Shown: positions 27,079 to 36,320 of the stretch, in pieces | Numbering within the stretch: position 1 is the stretch's first letter | Layout of the letters: each line of letters starts with the position of its first letter | NCBI RefSeq assembly: GCF_902506555.1 | Contig: NZ_LR732707.1 | Location: 2,441,290-2,505,289 of the forward strand | DNA: 64,000 nucleotides | Direction: 5' to 3' | DNA from: Sphingorhabdus sp. 109 | GTDB taxonomy: Bacteria > Pseudomonadota > Alphaproteobacteria > Sphingomonadales > Sphingomonadaceae | Position numbers and translations under genes: made by a program | Notes under the pieces: model-generated | What the model saw: only the letters and a program-made list of their open reading frames with translations | What the model was told of the DNA's origin: nothing | The model's database searches: none

Positions 27079-28953
27079 ATGCCTGCAACGATCATTGAAA
27101 CAAACAATACCCCATTTGCCAAAAAAGATATCGATCCGGTCACCCTCGATATCATCGAGAATGCCCTGCGCAACGCCCGTATCGAGATGGACGCAACACT
27201 GGTGCGCACGGCAATGTCACCGGGGATACGGGAACAGGGCGATGCGTTCCCGCTGATCGCAGACCATAACGGCAAGATGATCGTCGGCCAGTTCGGCAGC
27301 TTTATCGACGGTTTCCTGCGGCAGTTTGATGGCACGCTGGAAGACGGCGACATGGTTCTGCTTTCAGACCCCTATAGTTGTGAAGGCGCGGTCAGCCATA
27401 ATAATGACTGGCTGGTGCTGCTTCCTGTTTTCAAAGAAGGTCGCCTGATCGCCTATACCGCGATGTTCGGACATCAATCCGATATCGGCGGCAAGGTCGT
27501 CGGCTCCATGCCGATCAACGCCAAGTCTGTTTTTGAAGAAGGCGTCCGTATCCCACCCGTCAAAATCTGGCGGAAAGGCGAGTATAATGATGATCTGATG
27601 AAACTGGTCATGCACCAGACTCGCATGCCTGATTGGTGCCAGGCGGATCTGAACGCCATCGTGGCCTCTTGCCGCGTGGCAGCCCGGCGCGTCATCGAGA
27701 TGACGGAACGTTTCGGCGACGATATTTACATCAGCGCCACCCAAGAACTGCTGGCCCGCAATCATCGCGCGATGAAACAGTTGATCGGAATGGCGATTGG
27801 CGAGGAGAAGGTCAGCTTCGAAGATTATATCTGCGATGACGGCATGGGCTACGGTCCCTACAAGATCAAATGCACGATGTGGCGCGACGGCGAAAAGGTG
27901 ATCCTCGATTTCGATGGTACAGACCCGCAAAGCCAGGCCTCGATAAACTTCTTGCTCAATGAAAATATGTTCAAGATGTTCTTCGGCATCTACATGATCA
28001 TGGTCTTTGATCCGCAAATCCTGTTCAATGACGGATTCTACGACCTGATTGAAGTCCGCATCCCCGAAGGTTCATTGCTGAAACCGAAATTCCCCGCGGC
28101 CCTCTCCGGGCGCACGCATGCTCTGGGACGTATTTTTGACATATTGGGTGGTCTCCTGGGCCAGAAGACGCCGGAGTTCCTGAACGGAGCGGGATTCAGC
28201 TCTTCTCCCCATCTCTTTTATTCCGGCTATGACAAGGAAGGAGAATGGTTCCAGCTCTTCCAGATCGGCTTTGGCGGCATACCCGGCAGACCGCTGGGCG
28301 ACGGCCCCGATGGCCACTCCCTCTGGCCCGGATTTACCAACGTTCCGAACGAGTTTCTCGAACGCTATTTCCCGCTTGTGATCGAACGCTATGAAACGGC
28401 GGCCGATAGCGGCGGCGCGGGCTTGCACCGTGGCGGCAACGGTATCCACATGACCTACCGTTTCCTGAGTGAGGGAACGATATCGATCCATGACGATCGC
28501 TGGTTCGTACCGCCATGGGGTGTCAATGGCGGCCGTCCGGGCAAACGCGCCCGCAAGATATTGGAAAAGGCCGACGGCACCCGGGAAATTGTCGGCAACA
28601 AGGTCGAGGAGTTCCACGTAGACGAAAACGACCAGCTGCACTTCATCACCTGGGGCGGAGGCGGCTGGGGCGACCCCCTCGAACGCGATCCGGAACTGAT
28701 CGGCAAGGAGATTGTTCAGGGGCTGGTGACCGTCAGCGGCGCGCTTGAATATGGTGTGGTCGTCGACGAGCAGGGTATCGTCGATGTAGATGCAACCGAG
28801 AAACTCCGCGCATCGATCAGGGCGGAACGTCCGGATCTTCCGACCTTCGATTTCGGACCGGATATCGAAACACTCCGGGCAAATTGTGAAGAGGAAACCG
28901 GACTGCCGGCACCGATCCAGCCAGTCTGGCAGACTATGAAAGAAGCGAAATGA
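27079..28953 (+). CDS. Hydantoinase B/oxoprolinase family subunit
   Basis: A 624-residue HyuB-type catalytic subunit. Family landmarks include DPVTLDIIENALRNARIEMDATLVRTAMSP at the N terminus, DMVLLSDPY, a GHQSDIGG segment that supplies metal ligands, and the C-terminal GGGGWGDPLERDPE. It is the partner of the preceding gene and overlaps the CoA transferase start by ATGA. The product should act in the cytoplasm as an A/B complex. The substrate is not evident from sequence; sequence-based families in this group are often misannotated between hydantoin, oxoproline and ketone carboxylation activities. Confidence 0.9.
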   Translation: MPATIIETNNTPFAKKDIDPVTLDIIENALRNARIEMDATLVRTAMSPGIREQGDAFPLIADHNGKMIVGQFGSFIDGFLRQFDGTLEDGDMVLLSDPYSCEGAVSHNNDWLVLLPVFKEGRLIAYTAMFGHQSDIGGKVVGSMPINAKSVFEEGVRIPPVKIWRKGEYNDDLMKLVMHQTRMPDWCQADLNAIVASCRVAARRVIEMTERFGDDIYISATQELLARNHRAMKQLIGMAIGEEKVSFEDYICDDGMGYGPYKIKCTMWRDGEKVILDFDGTDPQSQASINFLLNENMFKMFFGIYMIMVFDPQILFNDGFYDLIEVRIPEGSLLKPKFPAALSGRTHALGRIFDILGGLLGQKTPEFLNGAGFSSSPHLFYSGYDKEGEWFQLFQIGFGGIPGRPLGDGPDGHSLWPGFTNVPNEFLERYFPLVIERYETAADSGGAGLHRGGNGIHMTYRFLSEGTISIHDDRWFVPPWGVNGGRPGKRARKILEKADGTREIVGNKVEEFHVDENDQLHFITWGGGGWGDPLERDPELIGKEIVQGLVTVSGALEYGVVVDEQGIVDVDATEKLRASIRAERPDLPTFDFGPDIETLRANCEEETGLPAPIQPVWQTMKEAK

Positions 28954-30161
28954 CTGAGGAAAACACAGGCGCATTGAAAGATATCCGCGTTATCGAAATG
29001 GGGCAACTGATCGCCGGACCGTTTTGCGGCCAGCTGTTGGGCGATATGGGTGCGGAAGTCATCAAGGTCGAACCACCCGTGGTTGACGGCAAGGGCGGCG
29101 GCGATCCCATGCGCAACTGGGGTCGCGGTGACGACAAGCTCTGGTGGGAAGTAGTCTCACGAAACAAAAAGGCGGTGTCAGCCAATCTTCGCGTTCCGGA
29201 AGGACAGGAACTCGTTCGCAAGCTTGCCGCCACCGCTGACATCCTGATCGAAAATTTCAAACCGGGCACCATGGAGAAATGGGGCCTGGGTCCGGATGTC
29301 CTGCACGAAATTAACCCGCGCCTGATCATTGTAAGGGTTTCCGGATATGGGCAGACAGGGCCCTATTCCTCCCGCGCAGGCTTTGGCGGAATCGGCGAAG
29401 CCATGGGCGGATGGCGCTATATCGTCGGCGATCCGGATCGTGCGCCGAGCCGGATGGGCATCTCCATTGGTGATACGATGGCCGCCAGCTACGGCTGCAT
29501 GGGCGCGCTTGCAGCGCTGCATTCGCGCGAAACCACCGGCAAGGGCCAGGTCGTGGATAGCGCCCTTTACGAGGCCGTACTGCAGGTCATGGAAAGCGTC
29601 GTGCCCGAATACGACTATTCCGGCTATATCCGTGAACGCTCCGGTTCGGTATTGCCCGGCATAGCCCCGTCAAACGTCTATAAATGCGCGGATGGGGAAT
29701 ATCTGATCGGCGCTAATCAGGACGCGGTATTTGCCAGGCTCTGCAAGGCCATGGAACGGCCCGAACTGGCGTCAGATCCACGATATGTCAACCATGTGGC
29801 GCGTGGCACCAATCAGATCGAGCTGGACGAACTCATCGAAGCATGGACCCGAACGCTCACAGTTGACGAACTGGAAGCCCTGATGATCGAACATTCCATT
29901 CCCGCGGGGAAAATGTATCGCGCACCGGAAATGATGGACGACCCCCATTTCGCCGCACGGGAAGCGATTATCGAACTGGAAACGCCTCGCTGGGGCCCAC
30001 TGAAAATGCAGAATGCTTTTCCCAAATTATCAGGCACCCCAAGCGCGGTACGCACCCCGGCTCCCGATCGCATCGGGCAGCATAATGCGGAAATCTACGG
30101 CCAGTTGCCGGACATCGACGAGCAGGAGCTGGACCGGTTGGCGGCGCAAGGCGTAATCTAG
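28950..30161 (+). CDS. CaiB/BaiF family CoA transferase
   Basis: A 403-residue class III CoA transferase. It shows the family start VIEMGQLIAGPFCGQLLGDMGAEVIKVE, the VSGYGQTGPYSSRAG segment and the catalytic aspartate region (GISIGDTMAASYG, about D173). These enzymes move CoA between carboxylates. As the last gene of the operon it would activate the acid formed by HyuAB, giving an acyl-CoA that the HMG-CoA-lyase-type protein might cleave. Start overlaps HyuB by 4 bases. A GC-rich hairpin follows the stop. Confidence 0.9.
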   Translation: MTEENTGALKDIRVIEMGQLIAGPFCGQLLGDMGAEVIKVEPPVVDGKGGGDPMRNWGRGDDKLWWEVVSRNKKAVSANLRVPEGQELVRKLAATADILIENFKPGTMEKWGLGPDVLHEINPRLIIVRVSGYGQTGPYSSRAGFGGIGEAMGGWRYIVGDPDRAPSRMGISIGDTMAASYGCMGALAALHSRETTGKGQVVDSALYEAVLQVMESVVPEYDYSGYIRERSGSVLPGIAPSNVYKCADGEYLIGANQDAVFARLCKAMERPELASDPRYVNHVARGTNQIELDELIEAWTRTLTVDELEALMIEHSIPAGKMYRAPEMMDDPHFAAREAIIELETPRWGPLKMQNAFPKLSGTPSAVRTPAPDRIGQHNAEIYGQLPDIDEQELDRLAAQGVI

Positions 30162-30180
30162 CGACGGACAGCAACCAAGG

Positions 30181-30216
30181 GGCGGGTAAATGTCGCGCAG
30201 GCGCGCATTACCCGCC
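30181..30216. terminator. Hairpin between convergent genes
   Basis: Arms GGCGGGTAAATG and CATTACCCGCC pair with one bulged A and extend into a smaller GCGC stem in the loop. The hairpin lies 19 bases after the CoA transferase stop and faces the converging aldehyde dehydrogenase. There is no U tract, so termination strength is uncertain. Confidence 0.45.
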
Positions 30217-30386
30217 AGCTTCAAAAAGCCATGATCCGGGGCGCTTTCGCTTTAACTCGAATGCAATTGATGAGTTCGCAGTCCGCCAGCCAATCCGGAT
30301 AGCCAGACTGACCCGACGGTGAATTACCTACGAGCCGACATGGTTCTGTTCTGGACTATTTCTAACCACGTCCCGCCGCTATCTGG

Positions 30387-31901
30387 TCATACCACCGCGC
30401 AAACGGTTTTCAGTTCGAGATAATTTGCGAGCGCCGCCTGGCCGCTATCACGGCCGAAACCGGATTGTTTGGTACCGCCGATAGGCAGCGCAGCATCGAA
30501 CATCAAATGGCTGTTGATCCAGACAGTACCGGCCTGCAGGCGATTGGCGAGCCGCGTCGCATTGGACAAGCCCTCGGTCCAGATGCCGGCAGCCAGCCCG
30601 AAGCTGCTGTCATTGGCAGCGGCCAGCACTTCATCGACGTCGTCAAAAGGCGACGCGACCAGAACCGGACCGAATATTTCCTCGCACACCACATTCATGT
30701 CGGCCTTGACATCGGTAAGAACCGTTGGCTGCACAAAGCTTTGATTCGGGCCCAGAGTTTCGCCGCCGCATAATCTGGTCGCTCCAGCCTTGATGCCATC
30801 TTCGATATAGCCGGCCACGGTCGCCGCATGTTTTCTCGACACCAAGGGGCCTAGCTGTGTGGCCGGATTGAGGCCATGTCCCATCGCCATTTTGCCGGCA
30901 GTATCGACAATGCCCTCGATGACCTTGTCAAAAACCGACCTGTGCGCATAAAGGCGCGACCCGGCAACACAGACCTGTCCGCCATTGAAAAAGATCGCAT
31001 TGGCAGAGCCGGCAGCCGCCGCTGCAATATCTGCGTCCGCCATAACAATGACCGGAGATTTTCCACCCAGTTCCAAGGTAACCCGTTTGAGATTGCCTTT
31101 CGAGGCTTCCAATATGGCCCGCCCGGTGTTTGTCGAACCGGTAAATGCGATTTTGTTAACTTGTGGATGCTCGGCCAAGCGGGCACCTGCTTCACTACCC
31201 AGTCCGGTCACCAGATTGATCACGCCGTCCGGCAATCCCGCTTCCGCTATCAATTCGCACAATCGGACAGCGGTCAGGGACGTGTCTTCTGCCGGCTTCA
31301 GCACGATTGTGCAGCCTGCCGCCAAGGCCGGCGCCAGTTTCATCACCGTCAATACTAGTGGACTGTTCCAAGGGACAATTGCGCCGACCACGCCCACAGG
31401 TTCTTTCAAGGTATAAGCAAATATCTCTTTGCCTTCAGGCTGATAATTGATCGAAGTCGGAATGGTCCTTCCTTCAATCGCCAGCGCAAGACCGGCAAAA
31501 TATCTGAATTGCGCAATGGCACCGGGAATTTCGGCCCAGCGCCCGACATATAATGGTTTTCCCTGGTCGAGGGTCTCCAGTTCCGCCAGCTCGTCTATAT
31601 TGGATTCCATAAGATCCGCGATCTTGTTCAAGATCCCGGATCGCTCCATTGGCGTCATTGTCCGCCAGGGACCGCTGTCAAAAGCCCTTCGCGCTGCGGA
31701 AACGGCCAGGTCGACATCTTCGGCCGCCGCCCGGGCGATCTGACCGATCACCGCACCGGTAGCCGGATCACGAGTATCGAATGTTCCGGACGATTGCGCA
31801 TCAACCCATTGTCCATCGAGGAAAAGCTGATATTTTCCACGATCAACAAAGGCCTGCGCAGCTGAGGATAGCGCGGGAGCGCCAATATCTATCTCGGCCA
31901 T
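30387..31901 (-). CDS. NAD(P)-dependent aldehyde dehydrogenase
   Basis: A 504-residue aldehyde dehydrogenase oxidising an aldehyde to a carboxylate. The catalytic glutamate lies in LELGGKSP and the nucleophilic cysteine in NGGQVCVAGSR; FTGSTNTG supplies the cofactor loop, and EEIFGPV is the usual C-terminal motif. It is the betaine/phenylacetaldehyde-dehydrogenase size class. The start overlaps the upstream PuuE-like gene by one base (TAATG), indicating coupling. The aldehyde may derive from the cyclic-amide substrate of that neighbour (inference). Confidence 0.92.
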   Translation of the reverse strand: MAEIDIGAPALSSAAQAFVDRGKYQLFLDGQWVDAQSSGTFDTRDPATGAVIGQIARAAAEDVDLAVSAARRAFDSGPWRTMTPMERSGILNKIADLMESNIDELAELETLDQGKPLYVGRWAEIPGAIAQFRYFAGLALAIEGRTIPTSINYQPEGKEIFAYTLKEPVGVVGAIVPWNSPLVLTVMKLAPALAAGCTIVLKPAEDTSLTAVRLCELIAEAGLPDGVINLVTGLGSEAGARLAEHPQVNKIAFTGSTNTGRAILEASKGNLKRVTLELGGKSPVIVMADADIAAAAAGSANAIFFNGGQVCVAGSRLYAHRSVFDKVIEGIVDTAGKMAMGHGLNPATQLGPLVSRKHAATVAGYIEDGIKAGATRLCGGETLGPNQSFVQPTVLTDVKADMNVVCEEIFGPVLVASPFDDVDEVLAAANDSSFGLAAGIWTEGLSNATRLANRLQAGTVWINSHLMFDAALPIGGTKQSGFGRDSGQAALANYLELKTVCAVV

Positions 31902-32833
31902 TATTTCAATCCTCCGCCGGTCAATTGACCCGGGATATGATCCCCCTGATGTTCGACATAATAGTCAGCGATTTCTTCGCGTGTTGCCCACCAGATGCCA
32001 TCGAGCTCCTTGGCGAATTCGATAAACTCCCGCACCGCACGAATCGTATGGGCACGACCGGTAACATGGGGATGGAAGCCGACATTCATGATCCGGGCCT
32101 GCTGTTCCCCTTCCCGATGCAAGACCGACAGTTCCTCGATCAGGAGGTCGCGATATTCGTCGGTGGTCCGCATGTTCCGCGTCAATATGGTAAAGTCGTT
32201 GATCACGTTGGAATAAGGGGTGGCAACGATCGGTCCCTGGTCGGTCCGTATCATATAAGGTTGATCGTCGTTCATAATGTCGCAGTAGAATTTGAACCCC
32301 TCTTCCGCGAGAATCGACGGCGTGTTCAGCGTCCCGCGCAGAGAGGATGACAACCAGCCGACCGGTCGCTTGCCAACATGTTTCTCGTAAATCTCGATGG
32401 AGCGCTGGATAATCTCGCGCTCGGCGGCGGGGTCGTCGTGAAAGTCGGTCAGCAACTCGCCCTGCTCATAATTATGTGCGATCAATTCCCAGCCACGTTC
32501 CAGACATGCATCGGTCATCGCCTTGCGTCGTTCGAACGTCACAGCGTTGGTGGTGCAGCTTGCCTTGACGCCCAGCTCATCAAACAGGTCGAACATACGC
32601 CAGATGCCCACTCGCTGACCATATTCGCGCCAGCTATAGTTCGGATAGTCGGGGATGCGACCTGCCAGGGCATTGGGTAGCAACGCCGGACCACCGGCAT
32701 AATATGGGAGATCCGTGTCTTTCGTCAGATCCCAGGTTTCCAGATTGAACGTCAGGATCAATGCGACCTTTGCACCATTGGGCCACTTCAGTTGGCCGCG
32801 CTGCGGCATCGGCACATAATCATATTCAAACAT
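31901..32833 (-). CDS. PuuE/cyclic-imidase-like NodB-fold hydrolase (copy 1)
   Basis: A 310-residue polysaccharide-deacetylase-fold protein of the PuuE allantoinase branch, not a sugar deacetylase. The usual TFDD motif is replaced by FNLE (E32), as in PuuE. One histidine of motif 2 is kept (IAHN, H120), the NDDQPY motif is present (residues 188-193), and GFHPHVTGR supplies the late histidine (H254). Relatives open cyclic ureides or imides (allantoin, succinimide, maleimide). There is no signal peptide. It is the first gene of a two-gene operon with the aldehyde dehydrogenase. Two further members of this family lie at the right end of the window. Confidence 0.82.
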   Translation of the reverse strand: MFEYDYVPMPQRGQLKWPNGAKVALILTFNLETWDLTKDTDLPYYAGGPALLPNALAGRIPDYPNYSWREYGQRVGIWRMFDLFDELGVKASCTTNAVTFERRKAMTDACLERGWELIAHNYEQGELLTDFHDDPAAEREIIQRSIEIYEKHVGKRPVGWLSSSLRGTLNTPSILAEEGFKFYCDIMNDDQPYMIRTDQGPIVATPYSNVINDFTILTRNMRTTDEYRDLLIEELSVLHREGEQQARIMNVGFHPHVTGRAHTIRAVREFIEFAKELDGIWWATREEIADYYVEHQGDHIPGQLTGGGLK

Positions 32834-33078
32834 CGGGTTGTGCTCCTTGATATTGACGTTCCCAGCTTAGTGCCACCAACGCCCGATCGAATAAACCGTT
32901 TGTGAACGTGAACGCGGATCGAGCGTACCCAAGAACCGGCTGCTAATCGACAGGCGAATAACGACGCTGTCGACAGCACCCGGTTGAATGATCCAGCCTC
33001 TACCGGGCCTGATCTGCGGCCAGCTTGAGCCCGGGGCGCCGCCTGCTGGCGCATCTCGTCCGTCGGCTGGCTATAGCG

Positions 33079-34272
33079 CTAGGCTGGTAGCGAGGTACGA
33101 TCGCTTGGCAACATCGATTGGCGGATCATATAGCTGCGGCGCTTGACCGGATCATCGACCAGTTTGCGCATTGCGTCCTTGCGTAGTCGATGCTGCTCGC
33201 TGTCACCCTCTTTCATGAATTCCATATTCTGGATGGTTTGCGCCTGAACCAGTTCTATGGTCGCGCTCAACCGTTCATCATTAAATTGATTCAATAGCGC
33301 GTCCGCATCTCCCCGGCCGTGCAGAATTTCGATCATTTTGGGGCACAGGTTGAACGCATCATGGATGCCGCTATTCATCCCCAGCCCGCCAAGCGGATTG
33401 TTCAGATGTGCCGCATCACCGATGATCATCACGCGATTGTCACGCAAATTCTTTGCAACTCGCTGATGCACCCGATAAATTGTCCGGTGTTCGGTCGTCA
33501 CATCTGGCTTGCCGATCAATCCCGAGAATACCTTTTCTTTTTTGGCATCGGAAACAAGATAGCTGTCCGCCTCGCTCTCGGTCGCCGGAACGAGCACTCG
33601 CCACAGCGAGGGAACCCGCAGCAACACAAGCCATTCCATGGGGTCCGACACATAATTCACATAATCAAGGCCGGGGATATGATCTTCCAGCGGTTCGGCA
33701 CTGGTCAGGCAGAGAAATTTTTCGGGATAGGTAAAGCCTTCAAACTCGGCTCCCATAAGCTTGCGAACAACACTGTTCGCTCCGTCCGCACCAAACACAT
33801 ATTGCGCCTCGATATTCAGAATATCATACGGCGTTTCTATGCTGACTTCGACGCTATTCTCGTTCTGGCGATAACCGAGCATCCGGTGATTGAACAGCAC
33901 GGTTGCTTTCGGCTCTGCCTCGATCCGTTCGGCCAGCATGCGCGCCAGATGATATTGCTCGCATTGTATGCGGAACGGGAATCGGGTGATGTCCGCGAGT
34001 TCGGATAAATCGAAACGGAAGGCTTCACCACCGCTGCGCTCGCGCCACTGGAAAACAGGGGCTTTCAAACCCATCTCTATCAGTTCGTCTGCGATACCAA
34101 GCGTATCCAGCATCTCGAGCGTTGACGGATGGAAAGTCGAAGCTCGCAGATCCTGGGTCCCGGCGTCTCCGGCATCAATCACGGTGACCTCAACACCCCT
34201 CCGCGCCAAATAGTAGCCCGCCACACAACCCACAGGTCCAGCGCCAACTATAACGACATCTGTTTTCTTCAT
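33079..34272 (-). CDS. FAD-dependent aromatic/heterocyclic monooxygenase
   Basis: A 397-residue class A flavin monooxygenase. It has the N-terminal FAD motif VIVGAGPVGCVAGYYLARRG (residues ~6-25), the FGADGANSVVRK DG motif (about 158-169) and the IIGDAAHLNNPLGGLGMN second FAD motif. Such enzymes hydroxylate phenols, hydroxypyridines or pyrroles with NAD(P)H and oxygen, sometimes opening the ring. It stands alone, divergent from the isochorismatase-type gene over a 421-base gap. Given the N-ring-opening neighbours, an N-heterocycle is a reasonable substrate guess, but that is inference. Confidence 0.88.
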   Translation of the reverse strand: MKKTDVVIVGAGPVGCVAGYYLARRGVEVTVIDAGDAGTQDLRASTFHPSTLEMLDTLGIADELIEMGLKAPVFQWRERSGGEAFRFDLSELADITRFPFRIQCEQYHLARMLAERIEAEPKATVLFNHRMLGYRQNENSVEVSIETPYDILNIEAQYVFGADGANSVVRKLMGAEFEGFTYPEKFLCLTSAEPLEDHIPGLDYVNYVSDPMEWLVLLRVPSLWRVLVPATESEADSYLVSDAKKEKVFSGLIGKPDVTTEHRTIYRVHQRVAKNLRDNRVMIIGDAAHLNNPLGGLGMNSGIHDAFNLCPKMIEILHGRGDADALLNQFNDERLSATIELVQAQTIQNMEFMKEGDSEQHRLRKDAMRKLVDDPVKRRSYMIRQSMLPSDRTSLPA

Positions 34273-34693
34273 TTATCATGTCCGTTTTTCATTGCTTGAA
34301 CGGCGGTCATGCGCGAGCAGAGAAAAGAGCGCGAGATGTTCCCGATATTTAACCGCCTGTCGGTACAATTAGTGAGTTGGCACGGTCAGTGGCGGGACAA
34401 CATGGCCCCGCAGGAGGGAGCCGCAACGGGAAATCCGCTGCCCGGAAAACCGGGCCGGTCAGTCTGTCCATGATTTGCATGACGGAGGGGACCAAGCTGC
34501 TTCCCAGTCGAAGCAACCGCAGCCAGAAACCGCGCGCTACCCGCTCTGCGATTATGTTGGCAGCTTCACTTGCCGCTTTTACCGCTATTGCAGAAACAGT
34601 GTTCCATTCCGTTTCATGGCATCTGACGGCAGCCCCGTTGCAGCCCGCAATGAAAACACCAATCCCGAGCAGGGAAAAAACAAGGATTTGGCG
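34273..34693. other. 421-base intergenic region, divergent
   Basis: This gap separates the flavin monooxygenase (minus) and the first amidase gene (plus). Several small open frames cross it but none has a convincing start, signal or family motif. A short imperfect inverted element (ACCG-N5-CGGT near 34350) resembles the better palindrome at 37785. AAGGA at about 34682 is the ribosome site for the plus-strand gene. The length would allow a long leader or a small lost gene; I see no evidence for either. Confidence 0.4.
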
Positions 34694-35374
34694 ATGACAC
34701 TGATTGGCACAAAAATGGTTGAGGACGGCCGGACGGCTCGTGAAATTTTCGAACAGCTTATCAGTAATCCGGCACGTAACAAATTTGGATTCGGCGACAA
34801 GCTGGCCATCGTCAATGTAGATGTACAACAGGCCTATACCCGCACCGACATGTTCAAGACCGCTTATGAAACGGATCCGCATCAAATCGACTATATCAAT
34901 CGCATATCTTCCCTCGCCCGGTCGCACGAAATGCCGGTAATCTGGAGCCGCGTAGCCTATAAGGAAGATGCTGCTGATGCCGGTGTCTGGGGGACCCGGA
35001 CCGATACGGAAGATTCCCTTCAGAACATAAAATATGACAGCGAGCGGCATAAACTGGACCCCCGCTGCGAGGTCGCGCCGAATGACCTCCAATATACAAA
35101 ACGCATGCCCAGCGCCTTCTTCGAAACCTCTTTGGCAAGTTATCTGACCTGGCACAAAGTCGATACAGTCGTGGTCACCGGCGGCTCCACGTCCGGCTGT
35201 GTACGCGCGACGGCGGTTGATGCATTAAGCCATGGCTACCGCACCATCGTCCCGATCGAAACCTGCGCTGACAAGCACGAGAGTTATCATTTTGCCAATC
35301 TGACGGATCTGCAGATCAAATATGCCGATGTCGAACCGGTGCAGACCGTAATCGACTGGCTGGAAGCGCAATAG
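34694..35374 (+). CDS. Isochorismatase-family amidohydrolase (copy 1)
   Basis: A 226-residue cysteine hydrolase. The expected triad is visible: D43 (VNVDVQQ), K136 (YTKRMPSAF) and nucleophile C169 in GGSTSGCVRATAVDA. The SGCVRAT context matches N-carbamoylsarcosine and maleamate amidohydrolases more than true isochorismatases. It would release ammonia from a carbamoyl or half-amide group. I used the ATG at 34694 with AAGGA 8 bases upstream; an in-frame start at 34475 gives an unlikely N terminus. The next genes (AMDase-like, second amidase) follow in the same direction after 54 and 124 bases. Confidence 0.87.
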   Translation: MTLIGTKMVEDGRTAREIFEQLISNPARNKFGFGDKLAIVNVDVQQAYTRTDMFKTAYETDPHQIDYINRISSLARSHEMPVIWSRVAYKEDAADAGVWGTRTDTEDSLQNIKYDSERHKLDPRCEVAPNDLQYTKRMPSAFFETSLASYLTWHKVDTVVVTGGSTSGCVRATAVDALSHGYRTIVPIETCADKHESYHFANLTDLQIKYADVEPVQTVIDWLEAQ

Positions 35375-35428
35375 ATAGTTCTGGGGACTGTAAAGTCCGC
35401 TCCCCAGCGATACCAATTGGAGGATATT

Positions 35429-36196
35429 ATGTCTTTGAAACCGCGCCCAAACCCCGACGCCCTCGGCCACAGAAAACTGTTCGGCGTGCTCGGCCCCTCG
35501 ACCAATACCGTGGTGCAGCCTGACTTCGACGATATGCGCGTATATGGCGTCACCAACCATTATAGCAGGATCGTGGTCGAGGACGCGCAAGCGATCTCCG
35601 ACGAAACCTTCATGGCGGGGACGCTTGAGATATCGAACAATACGCTCGACGCCGTACGCGGCGTTCTGACCTGCAACCCCGACTATCTGGTGATGGGCAT
35701 GTCCGCCGTCACATTCTATGGTGGTGCAAGGGGCGCGGAACAATGGCGTGAAAATATCGAAGCCGAGGCCGGTCTTCAACTGTGCACGGGTTCGCAGTCG
35801 TTGATCGAAGCATTTAACGCCTATGGCGGCGTGAAAAAAATTGCTGTGATTTCACCCTATTATCCGTCGGCCAACCGACAGGTTGCAAATTTCATGTCGG
35901 ATTACGGTATTGAAACCGTTCGTGATATTTGTCTGCGTTGCCCGAGCTGGACCTCCATTGCCCAGGTTTCGACAGAAATATTGCGCGAAAAGCTAAAGGA
36001 ACTCGACGGCGATGATGTCGATGCCTTGGTGCAGGTTGGCACCAATCTGTCGATGACCCGGCTTGCCGCGGCTGCAGAGACCTATCTTGGCAAGCCGGTT
36101 ATCGCTATCAACACCGCCACCTACTGGAACGCCTTGCGGCAGAATGAAATTGATGATCGGGTGGTCGGGTTCGGCAGATTGCTCGAGGAATTTTAG
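35429..36196 (+). CDS. Arylmalonate decarboxylase/maleate isomerase-like protein lacking both catalytic cysteines
   Basis: A 255-residue Asp/Glu-racemase-fold protein most like arylmalonate decarboxylase: the segment VMGMSAVTFYGG (88-99) aligns with the oxyanion loop of that enzyme. The first catalytic position is G90-M91, as in the decarboxylase. The second, normally cysteine (Cys188 in the Bordetella enzyme, Cys194 in maleate isomerase), falls at VQVGTNLS with V203 where Cys is expected. Racemases and isomerases of this fold need two cysteines and the decarboxylase one, so another chemistry or a binding role is implied. It sits between two half-amidase-like genes. GGAGG precedes the ATG. 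Confidence 0.75.
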   Translation: MSLKPRPNPDALGHRKLFGVLGPSTNTVVQPDFDDMRVYGVTNHYSRIVVEDAQAISDETFMAGTLEISNNTLDAVRGVLTCNPDYLVMGMSAVTFYGGARGAEQWRENIEAEAGLQLCTGSQSLIEAFNAYGGVKKIAVISPYYPSANRQVANFMSDYGIETVRDICLRCPSWTSIAQVSTEILREKLKELDGDDVDALVQVGTNLSMTRLAAAAETYLGKPVIAINTATYWNALRQNEIDDRVVGFGRLLEEF

Positions 36197-36320
36197 CAGC
36201 AGGAAACAAAAGGCCCAGAGGTCTGACATTTTGATCATGTCGGCATATCTGCAAAAAAATGGATGCACGCTGGATGCATCGGGTGAAGATAAGGCCGGGC
36301 GCGATTTTCAGGAGGCTTGA

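Noticed and set aside
34273-34693. Small protein genes in the long divergent gap
   Set aside because: Open frames of about 75-106 codons exist on both strands but have no convincing start, signal peptide, repeat or family motif.
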